Part shown: in pieces, positions 1 through 5,863 of the stretch | Numbering within the stretch: the stretch's first letter is position 1 | Layout: each line of letters starts with the position of its first letter | Origin: an uncultured Bacilli bacterium | Lineage (GTDB): Bacteria; Bacillota_I; Bacilli_A; RFN20; DUOF01 | DNA length: 5,863 nt | Assembly (NCBI GenBank): GCA_934101685.1 | Contig: CAKORZ010000074.1 | Location: 1-5,863, forward strand | Direction of reading: 5' to 3' | Program-made: the position numbers and the translations under genes | Notes under the pieces: generated by a model | The model's input: only the letters and a program-made list of their open reading frames with translations | Told to the model about the DNA's origin: nothing | Database searches by the model: none

Positions 1-809
1 AAACAGCATATATAAGAATAAGTGATTTTGCAAAAGATACTGCTACTTATTTTGAAGATTATTTAAAAGAGGCAAAACAAAATAATTACTCTAATCTTTT
101 ATTAGATTTAAGAGATAATCCTGGAGGCTATATAACTAGTGTTCAAGATTGTGCGGATTTACTAATGGGTAAAGGAAAAGTTGTTTTAACAACTAAGGAT
201 AAAAAAGGCAATTCATATAGTTATAAAACTGTAAACGAAGATAAATATGAATTTGATAAAATAACAGTTTTAATAAATAACAATAGTGCAAGTGGGGCAG
301 AAGCTTTAAGTGCTGCTCTTAATGAAAATATGGATGATAAAGTAGAGTTAGTAGGGGTAACTACTTATGGTAAAGGTAGTGCTCAAAAAATGTTATATTT
401 TACTGATGGAACTTATTTTAATTATACATATGCTTTATGGTATACTCCAAATGGAAATTCAATTCATCATACAGGAGTAGAGGCAGAAAAAATATATACT
501 GGTGAAGGTATTCACTTATTAGATTTTAGTAAAACAACTTTAGAAAAAAATAATTATGGTACAAATGTTAAAAACTTACAAATAATTATGAATAAGTTAG
601 GATACTATACAGGAGAAATAAATAGTTTCTATAGTGATGAATTAGTTGTTGCAGTAAAAAATTATCAAATAGCTTGTGACTTTAGTGAAAGTAATCAAAC
701 AGGAAAGCTTGATGAATTAACTATTAGATATATCCTTGCTAAATATCAAGATGATAAAGAAAATAGTTATAACAAAGAAGTTAATGATGTATTAAATGGA
801 AGAATATAA
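1..809 (+). CDS. S41 family C-terminal processing peptidase with peptidoglycan-binding domain (5' end missing)
   Basis: This is the C-terminal 268 residues of a CtpA/CtpB-type serine protease; the frame begins at base 3 and stays open from the window edge, so the ATG at 165 is internal. Seen directly: the core strand LLLDLRDNPGG just upstream of that ATG, the nucleophile motif NNNSASGAE with its first Ser at about 285-287, and YGKGSAQ carrying the general-base Lys at about 372-374 with a Gln four residues later. This matches the Ser/Lys/Gln triad known for CtpB. A PG_binding_1-like domain follows (about 558-750: LQ..., LGYYTGEI, AVKNYQ, TGKLDE). Family knowledge places these proteases outside the membrane, cutting protein C-termini; the wall-binding domain would tether it to peptidoglycan. 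The N-terminal membrane anchor and PDZ domain would lie upstream. In Bacillus, ctpB lies in the ftsEX-uvrBA neighbourhood, so adjacency to uvrB looks ancestral. The exact substrate is unknown. Confidence 0.93.
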   Translation, partial: TAYIRISDFAKDTATYFEDYLKEAKQNNYSNLLLDLRDNPGGYITSVQDCADLLMGKGKVVLTTKDKKGNSYSYKTVNEDKYEFDKITVLINNNSASGAEALSAALNENMDDKVELVGVTTYGKGSAQKMLYFTDGTYFNYTYALWYTPNGNSIHHTGVEAEKIYTGEGIHLLDFSKTTLEKNNYGTNVKNLQIIMNKLGYYTGEINSFYSDELVVAVKNYQIACDFSESNQTGKLDELTIRYILAKYQDDKENSYNKEVNDVLNGRI

Positions 810-820
810 GAGGTAAAAAT

Positions 821-2782
821 ATGTTTGAACTTGTATCTAAATACACGCCATCTAGAGATCAAAAGAAAGCTATTGAAAAGCTAGTAAAGGGAATAAAAGA
901 AAATAAGAGATATCAAGTATTATTAGGCGCTACTGGTACTGGTAAAACTTTTACTATTTCTAATGTTATAAAAGAAGTAAATAAACCTACTATTGTAATG
1001 GCTCATAACAAAACATTAGCAGGTCAATTATATAGTGAATTAAAAGAGTTTTTTCCTAACAATAGAGTAGAATACTTTATTTCAAACTTTGATTTTTATC
1101 AACCAGAAGCTTATATTCCTAAAACTGATACTTATATTGATAAAAATGCCATGACTAATGAAGAAATAGAAATGATGAGAAGTAGCGCAATTAATAGTGC
1201 TTTATCAAGAAAAGACACTATTATAGTAGCTTCAGTAGCAGCTATCTATGGCTTAAACGACCCAGATGAATATAACGCTTTAATATTTGATTTAGTTCAA
1301 GGTGAAATAGTAGAAAGAAAAGAATTATTTGCTAAATTAGTAGAAGCTCAATATGTAAGGAATGATGTTGATTTATCTCCAGGTACTTTTAGAGCAAGAG
1401 GAGACAATATTGAAATAGCACCAGCATCTACTACTGATTTTATTATACGAGTAGAAATGTTTGAAGATGAAATAGAGAGAATATGTGAAGTAGATCCTCT
1501 TACAGGAAAAGTTAGAAATGCTTATAAACGTTATCCTATTTACCCAGCATATGCCTATTCATCTAGAAGAGAAAAAATACTTAAGGCAATACCAGTAATT
1601 AAAGAAGAGTTAAATGAAAGATTAAAATATTTTAAAGATAATAATAAATACTTAGAGGCAGAAAGATTAGAGCAAAGAACTAATCATGATATGGAATCTT
1701 TACAAGAACTTGGAATGTGCCCTGGTATAGAAAACTATAGTGCGCCAATTGATGGTAGAAAAAAAGGTGAAACACCATATACTTTATTTGATTATATAGG
1801 TGATGATTATATGATAGTTATAGATGAATCTCATGTATCTTTACCACAAATTAGAGGTATGTATAATGGTGATAGATCTCGTAAAGAAACATTAGTAGAA
1901 TATGGGTTTAGACTTCCTAGTGCCTTAGATAATAGACCACTTAAGTTTGATGAATTTGAGAAAAAAGGAAATAACTTAATATTTGTGAGTGCAACTCCAG
2001 GAGATTATGAATTAGAAAAAGTAAATAATGAAGTAGTGGAGCAAATTATAAGACCAACTGGATTACTAGATCCTGAAGTAATAGTAAAACCACGTAAAAA
2101 TCAAATAGATGATATTATTAACCAAATTAATGCAAGAATAAAAAATAATGAAAGAGTTTTAATTACAACATTAACTATAAGAATGGCAGAAGACTTAACT
2201 AGTTATTTAAAAGATAGAGGATATAAAGTAGCGTATCTTCATAGTGAAACCAAAACTTTAGAAAGAACGCAAATAATATATGAGTTAAGAAAAGGAAAAC
2301 ATGATATTTTGGTTGGTATTAATCTTTTAAGAGAAGGACTTGATATACCTGAAGTATCACTAATTTTAATTCTAGATGCAGATAAAGAAGGTTTCTTAAG
2401 ATCTAGTAGATCATTAATTCAAATTATAGGACGAGCTTCTCGTAATGCTCATGGTGAAGTAATAATGTACGCTGATGAAATCACTGAATCAATGAAGGTT
2501 GCAATAGAAGAAACTAATAGACGTAGAGCTATTCAAATGAAGTATAATGAAGAAAATGGTATAGTTCCTACAACTATTATAAAAGACATAAAAGAACCAC
2601 CTAAAATTAAAGAAGATTATAAAGAGTATATTAGTTCTAAATCTAATAAAGTAAGTAAAAAACAAAAAGAAATGATGATAAAAGATTTAGAAAAAGAAAT
2701 GAAAGAAGCAGCTAAACAATTAGACTTTGAAAGAGCAGCAGAGTTAAGAGATATTATAATTGAATTAAAGAGTGAGGGATAG
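821..2782 (+). CDS. uvrB: UvrABC excinuclease subunit B
   Basis: UvrB is the cytoplasmic DNA-damage-verifying helicase of nucleotide excision repair. UvrA loads it, and it then recruits UvrC for dual incision. The 653-residue product is close to full family length (about 660-670). Visible in order: a Q-motif variant (RDQKKAI, residues 12-18), Walker A GATGTGKT (36-43), the beta-hairpin region (about 86-110, YQPEAY), ASVAAIYGL (137-145), the DESH box (335-338), SATPG (390-394), LLREGLDIPEV (502-512), motif VI QIIGRASRN (534-542) and a C-terminal UVR motif (about 617-652) for UvrC contact. The ATG follows a GAGGT ribosome site at 810-814 by six bases and gives the expected FELVSKY-type N-terminus. 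Several hairpin tyrosines are replaced (see findings). It sits 11 bases after the protease gene and 3 bases before the next gene. uvrA, a common downstream partner, is not next to it. Confidence 0.98.
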   Translation: MFELVSKYTPSRDQKKAIEKLVKGIKENKRYQVLLGATGTGKTFTISNVIKEVNKPTIVMAHNKTLAGQLYSELKEFFPNNRVEYFISNFDFYQPEAYIPKTDTYIDKNAMTNEEIEMMRSSAINSALSRKDTIIVASVAAIYGLNDPDEYNALIFDLVQGEIVERKELFAKLVEAQYVRNDVDLSPGTFRARGDNIEIAPASTTDFIIRVEMFEDEIERICEVDPLTGKVRNAYKRYPIYPAYAYSSRREKILKAIPVIKEELNERLKYFKDNNKYLEAERLEQRTNHDMESLQELGMCPGIENYSAPIDGRKKGETPYTLFDYIGDDYMIVIDESHVSLPQIRGMYNGDRSRKETLVEYGFRLPSALDNRPLKFDEFEKKGNNLIFVSATPGDYELEKVNNEVVEQIIRPTGLLDPEVIVKPRKNQIDDIINQINARIKNNERVLITTLTIRMAEDLTSYLKDRGYKVAYLHSETKTLERTQIIYELRKGKHDILVGINLLREGLDIPEVSLILILDADKEGFLRSSRSLIQIIGRASRNAHGEVIMYADEITESMKVAIEETNRRRAIQMKYNEENGIVPTTIIKDIKEPPKIKEDYKEYISSKSNKVSKKQKEMMIKDLEKEMKEAAKQLDFERAAELRDIIIELKSEG

Positions 2783-2785
2783 TTT

Positions 2786-3301
2786 ATGAAGTTTGAAATG
2801 AGTGGAGAAAAGTTTGCTGAGGGAAGCAAAGAAATGTACAATAATTTAGTTTATGGAACTTTTAAAAAGAACAATAAAAGATTTAAAATTTTATGTATAA
2901 TTGCTATTGTTGCTACTATACTTTGTGGAATTTTAGATGCTAAAGAAAGAACTCTTATGTTTACTTTTGCAGGAATAATTATTCTTTGTATGATATTAAG
3001 TTCTTTAGGACCATATTATAAAAAAAGAACAGATAAAAAATTAGAAAATAACAATTTAGAAAAAATTATCTATGATATTAATGAAGAATATATTGAAGTT
3101 GATGCATATTTAAAAGAAGGTAGCGAAAATAAAGTACATTATGATATAAAAAATATTACTAAAATAATCGTAACTAATAACTTTTATTTTGTATACATTA
3201 ATAAGTATAATGCTCTTGTTATTGATAAGAATTCTATTGATGATGAAAAGGCTTTTTTTGATATTTTAAGAAATCCAAAAATAGAGGAGAAATTAGTATG
3301 A
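2786..3301 (+). CDS. YcxB-like two-TM membrane protein
   Basis: Predicted integral membrane protein of 171 residues with unknown biochemical function. After a soluble N-terminus (1-33) there are two hydrophobic helices (about 34-50 and 57-74) with a short loop between them. A basic stretch (YYKKRTDKK) follows, then a cytoplasm-like C-terminal domain (about 95-165). That domain contains VHYDIKNITKII and NNFYFVYINKYNALVIDK, a pattern resembling the YcxB-like C-terminal domain of Firmicutes (Y-x-x-I-x-x-I, then aromatic strands ending in an I/V-x-K). The assignment rests on architecture and recognised pattern and was not searched. The ATG has a GAGGGA ribosome site at 2774-2779, six bases upstream and inside the end of uvrB. 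Its stop overlaps the start of the next gene by four bases (ATGA), which suggests translational coupling with a protein of the same design. Confidence 0.8.
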   Translation: MKFEMSGEKFAEGSKEMYNNLVYGTFKKNNKRFKILCIIAIVATILCGILDAKERTLMFTFAGIIILCMILSSLGPYYKKRTDKKLENNNLEKIIYDINEEYIEVDAYLKEGSENKVHYDIKNITKIIVTNNFYFVYINKYNALVIDKNSIDDEKAFFDILRNPKIEEKLV

Positions 3302-3789
3302 AAATAACTTATAGCAAGGAAGAGTATGAAAAACTAATAAGGCAAAGTGGAACGAAAAGAATTTTAATTATTTCGTTAATTGGAGCCTTAACAGTTTCTT
3401 TAACAATGTTAGCAATGCTTGCGCTTTACTTAAAAGTTAAAATAAATATATCGCTTATAATAACTTCAATTTTATTTGTTTGCTTTTATGTGTTTCTAGT
3501 AGTGTTGCTTTTTAGTGTTTTGAGTAACAGTAATAATACAAATGATATTATAAAAGTAGAACAAGAAATTGCAGATGAGTATATAAAAGAAATTGTTTAT
3601 AGAAATCCTGATTTTGTGGATGAAAGTACATATAAATATGAAGATATCTTAAAAACTAAAAAAGATAAAAATAATTATTATTTATACTTAACAACAAATG
3701 CAATTTTAACTGTAAATAAGAAAAAACTAGAAAATAAAGATAGATTTGAAGAAAAAATATATAATATAAAAAGAGGTGAGAATAATTGA
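3298..3789 (+). CDS. Second YcxB-like two-TM membrane protein
   Basis: 163 residues with the same plan as the preceding gene: a short N-terminal segment (1-20), two long hydrophobic helices (about 21-45 and 51-75), a polar linker rich in Asn/Ser, and a C-terminal domain with TYKYEDILKTKK and NNYYLYLTTNAILTVNKK (111-142). The C-terminal block aligns by eye with VHYDIKNI...NNFYFVYINKYNALVIDK in the upstream protein, so the two look like diverged tandem paralogues. Function is unknown; this fold is often annotated simply as YcxB-like. The ATG overlaps the upstream TGA and has a very good ribosome site (GAGGAG, 3284-3289; eight-base spacer). Its TGA is overlapped by the TTG start of the following lipoprotein. 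Both members probably sit in the cytoplasmic membrane and may form a heteromer, which is inference. Confidence 0.77.
   Translation: MKITYSKEEYEKLIRQSGTKRILIISLIGALTVSLTMLAMLALYLKVKINISLIITSILFVCFYVFLVVLLFSVLSNSNNTNDIIKVEQEIADEYIKEIVYRNPDFVDESTYKYEDILKTKKDKNNYYLYLTTNAILTVNKKKLENKDRFEEKIYNIKRGENN
3772..3779 (+). promoter_or_regulatory. Ribosome binding site for a TTG start
   Basis: AGAGGTGA, six bases before the TTG at 3786. It supports the non-ATG start of the thioredoxin-like lipoprotein, whose product then begins MKKI followed by a signal peptide. It lies inside the end of the upstream gene. Confidence 0.75.
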
Positions 3790-4274
3790 AAAAAATAACA
3801 ACTTTCTTATTAATGGGTTTGTGCTTATTTGGTTGTAAAAAAAGTACTGTTAAATATGAATTAAGTAAAGAAATAATGCCCACAATAGAAAATTCTGGAT
3901 ATATGTATAAAGAAGCAAATTTATTATCGTATGAGTTAGAAACTACAAATGAGTATGATTCTAAAGTGGAAAACAAAGATAGCTTTCTTTTATATATATA
4001 TTCACCATCTTGCATGGGGTGCAAAAGCGTAGCACCTGCCATTAGCAAATATGTAGATGATAATCAGGTAGCAATATATACTCTTGATAAAGCTAATATT
4101 TCATCTAAACATAGCTTATATAAAGCAGGAGTAACAGCAACACCTTACTTTATAATTGTATTTGAAGGAGAAATAAAAGTAGTAAAATTCATAGATAATG
4201 TAGGCTTTAACCAAGAGCAAAATAAACAATTAGTAAATGATTTTATGAGTCAAAATATAAAATGGAGGGAATAG
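3786..4274 (+). CDS. Thioredoxin-like lipoprotein with CMGC motif
   Basis: 162-residue predicted lipoprotein. MKK plus a hydrophobic stretch ends in the lipobox LFGC, with lipidated Cys17, so the mature protein should be anchored on the outer face of the membrane. After a linker, a thioredoxin-like domain (about 65-160) shows a hydrophobic strand (FLLYIYSP), the redox pair C76-M-G-C79, and TATPYF with the typical cis-Pro at about 120, followed by a strand and the turn FEGE. This pattern indicates a thiol-disulfide oxidoreductase or a thiol-based electron carrier; the direction (oxidant or reductant) cannot be told. The dipeptide MG between the cysteines differs from GP of thioredoxin and PH of DsbA. 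The start is TTG, overlapping the upstream stop (TTGA). A rhodanese-like lipoprotein follows after two bases, which makes a shared thiol/persulfide role plausible. Confidence 0.88.
   Translation: MKKITTFLLMGLCLFGCKKSTVKYELSKEIMPTIENSGYMYKEANLLSYELETTNEYDSKVENKDSFLLYIYSPSCMGCKSVAPAISKYVDDNQVAIYTLDKANISSKHSLYKAGVTATPYFIIVFEGEIKVVKFIDNVGFNQEQNKQLVNDFMSQNIKWRE
4264..4269 (+). promoter_or_regulatory. Ribosome binding site deciding a GTG start
   Basis: GGAGGG, seven bases before the GTG at 4277. An in-frame ATG at 4262 overlaps this site and has no comparable site of its own. The GTG is therefore the likelier start, giving a product beginning MKKIIN with a normal signal peptide. Confidence 0.8.
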
Positions 4275-4276
4275 TA

Positions 4277-5002
4277 GTGAAAAAAATAATAAATGTAGTA
4301 TGTATATGTTTGATGTTTATTTGTTTAGTAGGATGTAATAAAACGATAAAAGTGCCAAAAGCAGAAGCTGGAACTTTAGATTTTTCAACACAATCATTCG
4401 GTGTAGATAAAAATGTTAATATGGAAACAATTGATAAATATCTAAATTTAGAAAATGTAGCTTATAGAGACATGAGATTGCTTATTGACTCTGCTGGATA
4501 TGACGATATAGGGGGAGCGGGAATGCTTACTGAAACAATAGAAGGATTTAGAATTTCTCCTTTACCTTATATAGCTAATTTATGGGAAGGCATGTTGCCA
4601 GATCCAGTAAAAAACAATCCAGTAAAAATTGATTATACTCCATTGTATAAAGTTGAATGGAATAATGATGGAAGTATAGAAAGTATTAAAGCTAATTATG
4701 AAGAGTCTAAATATATTCTTGAAGAAATATTCCCTAAAGATAAATTGATTTTCTTAACATGTGGTGGCGGAGGCTATGCATGGATGACAAAACAAATTTT
4801 AATCAAATTAGGATATGATGAAACTAAATTGTATAATTTAGGTGGTGCATGGGGCTATAAAGGAAAACATGGCATAAAAATGATTTCACATTATGATAAA
4901 AATAATAATGGAGCATATGAGGGAGAATATTATTCTTTCTTTAATGGGAACTATATGGCAATAGATGAGACATTAAAAACTTTAACAAAAGTTGGAGAAT
5001 AA
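4277..5002 (+). CDS. Rhodanese-like lipoprotein
   Basis: 241 residues from the GTG start. A signal peptide ends in the lipobox LVGC with Cys20, predicting an outer-face membrane lipoprotein. The mature part resembles a rhodanese domain: YRDMR (about 64-67, matching the D-x-R of the family), IEGFRISPLP (about 88-97, matching the GAINIP-type turn), then KLIFLTCGGGGYA with the presumed persulfide-carrying Cys162. A helix (KQILIKLGY) and LYNLGGAWGY (about 185-194) follow, matching the LKGG-type end of rhodanese domains. The catalytic loop is odd: CGGGGYA lacks the usual Arg and Ser/Thr. About 55 residues containing a Trp/Pro-rich stretch are inserted before the Cys strand. Rhodanese-like proteins transfer or bind sulfane sulfur, but some are inactive regulators or bind other ligands, so enzymatic activity is uncertain. 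It is flanked by thioredoxin-like and flavin-motif lipoproteins with gaps of two bases and one base. Confidence 0.83.
   Translation: MKKIINVVCICLMFICLVGCNKTIKVPKAEAGTLDFSTQSFGVDKNVNMETIDKYLNLENVAYRDMRLLIDSAGYDDIGGAGMLTETIEGFRISPLPYIANLWEGMLPDPVKNNPVKIDYTPLYKVEWNNDGSIESIKANYEESKYILEEIFPKDKLIFLTCGGGGYAWMTKQILIKLGYDETKLYNLGGAWGYKGKHGIKMISHYDKNNNGAYEGEYYSFFNGNYMAIDETLKTLTKVGE
4994..4997 (+). promoter_or_regulatory. Ribosome binding site for the third lipoprotein
   Basis: GGAG at the end of the rhodanese-like gene, six bases before the ATG at 5004. It favours that ATG over the in-frame TTG at 4992, which overlaps the site itself. Confidence 0.7.
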
Positions 5003-5003
5003 A

Positions 5004-5588
5004 ATGAAAAAAATAAAATACTTTTTATTAATATTTTATTTAATATTGGTAACATGCTCATGCTCTAAAAATAGTAGTAACACTAACACAATAGAGTTTA
5101 ATCATTATGTTAGATTTGGTGGAAGTGAAAAATTAAAAGCAACAATTTTGTGGCAATATGAAAGTGATGCTTATACAAAATATCAAGTTGCGTATACTTC
5201 TTATGTTTGTAGTGATGCTTCTGTTAATTATAATAATGTTGTTTATATAGAACTAACTAATAAAGGAAGTAAAGATGATTCAATTATTAGAAATATTTCT
5301 TTTTCTACAATAGATGAAAATGGAACTTCATTTAACGTAGGATTGTGGAGCGATTATAAGGAAGCATATGGGAAAGAATTTTATAGTGAAATTGAAAAAG
5401 ACTTACTACCTAAATTAAAATATATGAAATATAGTGACATTGTTAATATAGATAATAAAGGATATGGTGGCTTTAGGAATATTGAAGGAATGAAAGAAGA
5501 TGCAATAAGTAATGGTACAGTATCTGCAAATAATGTTGTATCAATTATAAGGGCAATATTTGATTATCATATTGAAACGCATTATTAA
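5004..5588 (+). CDS. Lipoprotein with FMN-binding-like C-terminal motif
   Basis: 194 residues. A signal peptide ends in LVTCSC: Cys18 or Cys20 could be the lipidated residue, and neither lipobox is perfect, but secretion is clear. The mature protein is beta-rich (ILWQY, YQVAYTSYVC, VVYIELTN) and then has WSDYKEAYGKEF. The C-terminus contains D-A-I-S-N-G-T (166-172) followed by VSANNVVSIIRAIFDY. This resembles the D-x-x-(S/T)-G-A-T site of RnfG/NqrC/PplA-type FMN_bind domains, where the final Thr receives FMN from ApbE, and the helix after it. The G-A pair is N-G here, so flavinylation is possible but unproven; without this motif I would call the protein hypothetical. The ATG at 5004 has a GGAG site and lies one base after the rhodanese-like stop. 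The gene's end overlaps the next reading frame. Confidence 0.72.
   Translation: MKKIKYFLLIFYLILVTCSCSKNSSNTNTIEFNHYVRFGGSEKLKATILWQYESDAYTKYQVAYTSYVCSDASVNYNNVVYIELTNKGSKDDSIIRNISFSTIDENGTSFNVGLWSDYKEAYGKEFYSEIEKDLLPKLKYMKYSDIVNIDNKGYGGFRNIEGMKEDAISNGTVSANNVVSIIRAIFDYHIETHY
5549..5553 (+). promoter_or_regulatory. Possible ribosome binding site for the last gene
   Basis: AAGGG, six bases before a TTG at 5560, inside the lipoprotein gene. It is weaker than the other sites in the window and may be chance, but it is the only Shine-Dalgarno-like sequence near the start of the last frame. Confidence 0.3.
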
Positions 5589-5863
5589 AGAAATAAAACT
5601 GAAGGATATCGATTTTACAGAGATAATTCCATATACAATAATATTAGTTAATATCGCAATATTCATATTCTCTTATACTTTATATGATGGATATTTTTTT
5701 GAATACCGCTACCTTATTATTGTATACCTTATGCAGATTGTAATATGCTTAAAAGCTGTTAATAAGCTCAGTGATGAACATATATTTAAAGCACTCATTA
5801 CATTTGCAATATCATTCGTGCTCTTATGTGAAAGCGTTGGATTATTCAGGCTCTATCACGAAA
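5560..5863 (+). CDS. Multi-TM membrane protein of unknown family (3' end missing)
   Basis: An open frame runs from 5551 to the window edge, about 100 codons without a stop, which is unlikely by chance at this base composition. No ATG occurs until 5731, so the start would be TTG at 5560 (AAGGG six bases upstream) or TTG at 5572 (product beginning MKRIIKEIK, no ribosome site). It overlaps the end of the lipoprotein gene in another frame by 29 or 17 bases. Counting from 5572, a charged N-terminus (1-18) precedes three likely membrane helices at about 21-38, 47-63 and 72-92, the middle one containing LIIVYLMQIVICL. I do not recognise the family. Codon use differs sharply from the neighbours: 18 of 97 codons end in C, with CTC four times and CGC twice, against 10 of 194 in the preceding gene. 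That suggests recent acquisition or a join with foreign sequence. The reverse strand here is closed by stops. Confidence 0.6.
   Translation, partial: MIIILKRIIKEIKLKDIDFTEIIPYTIILVNIAIFIFSYTLYDGYFFEYRYLIIVYLMQIVICLKAVNKLSDEHIFKALITFAISFVLLCESVGLFRLYHE

Noticed and set aside
165..809. ATG at 165 as the true start of the protease
   Set aside because: The frame is open to the window edge, and the conserved LLLDLRDNPGG strand of the S41 domain lies upstream of this ATG.
2617..2841. Reverse-strand open frame of 74 codons across the end of uvrB
   Set aside because: It lies opposite the UVR motif coding region, is low in complexity (Ser/Leu/Ile-rich), and has no ribosome site or family resemblance.
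3656..4048. Reverse-strand open frame of 130 codons
   Set aside because: It runs antisense to two well-supported genes, one with a lipobox and CxxC. Its translation is Leu/Phe/Tyr-rich, as expected from AT-rich antisense.
4262..4276. ATG at 4262 as the start of the rhodanese-like gene
   Set aside because: It overlaps the GGAGGG ribosome site that serves the GTG at 4277, and it would put an acidic, atypical lead before the signal peptide.
4483..4510. TTGACT followed by AT-rich bases as an internal promoter
   Set aside because: The -10 match is poor, it is in the middle of a coding region, and such matches are common by chance at this A+T content.
4992..5003. TTG at 4992 as the start of the third lipoprotein
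   Set aside because: The GGAG site lies within these codons and is correctly spaced for the ATG at 5004.
5589..5640. Terminator after the third lipoprotein
   Set aside because: No GC-rich inverted repeat followed by a T-run is present, and the overlapping downstream frame continues through the region.

Overview
The window is AT-rich (roughly 70-75% A+T by eye) and packed with plus-strand genes separated by only a few bases or overlapping. Strong GAGG-type ribosome binding sites, AGA/TTA-biased codon use, lipobox-type lipoproteins and the S41 peptidase-uvrB neighbourhood all point to a low-GC Firmicute. A Bacilli-related, Mollicutes-like or Erysipelotrichia-like gut lineage is plausible, but the species cannot be read from this sequence. 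All eight tryptophan codons I found in the called genes are TGG, and TGA appears to act as a stop. This argues for the standard bacterial code rather than the Mycoplasma code.

Layout. Positions 1-809 hold the 3' part of an S41 (C-terminal processing) protease with a C-terminal peptidoglycan-binding domain; its start lies upstream of the window. Positions 821-2782 hold an intact uvrB, the damage-verifying helicase of nucleotide excision repair. Two small two-TM proteins of YcxB-like architecture follow (2786-3301 and 3298-3789). Next come three consecutive lipoprotein genes: a thioredoxin-like protein with a CMGC motif (3786-4274), a rhodanese-like protein with an unusual catalytic loop (4277-5002), and a protein with a C-terminal motif resembling the covalent-flavinylation site of FMN-binding domains (5004-5588). 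A membrane protein with clearly different codon use starts inside the end of the last lipoprotein and runs off the window (about 5560-5863).

Gene cooperation. No intergenic gap exceeds 11 bases, I saw no hairpin terminator, and three junctions overlap, so the window reads like one long transcription unit. The protease and uvrB look like conserved core genes. From about 2786 onward the content is accessory. The lipoproteins suggest an extracytoplasmic thiol/persulfide/flavin redox module anchored to the outer face of the membrane. That grouping is an inference from motifs and adjacency and is the most interesting candidate system here. No tRNA, rRNA, CRISPR array, insertion sequence or long repeat was seen, and no stretch longer than 300 bases lacks a gene.
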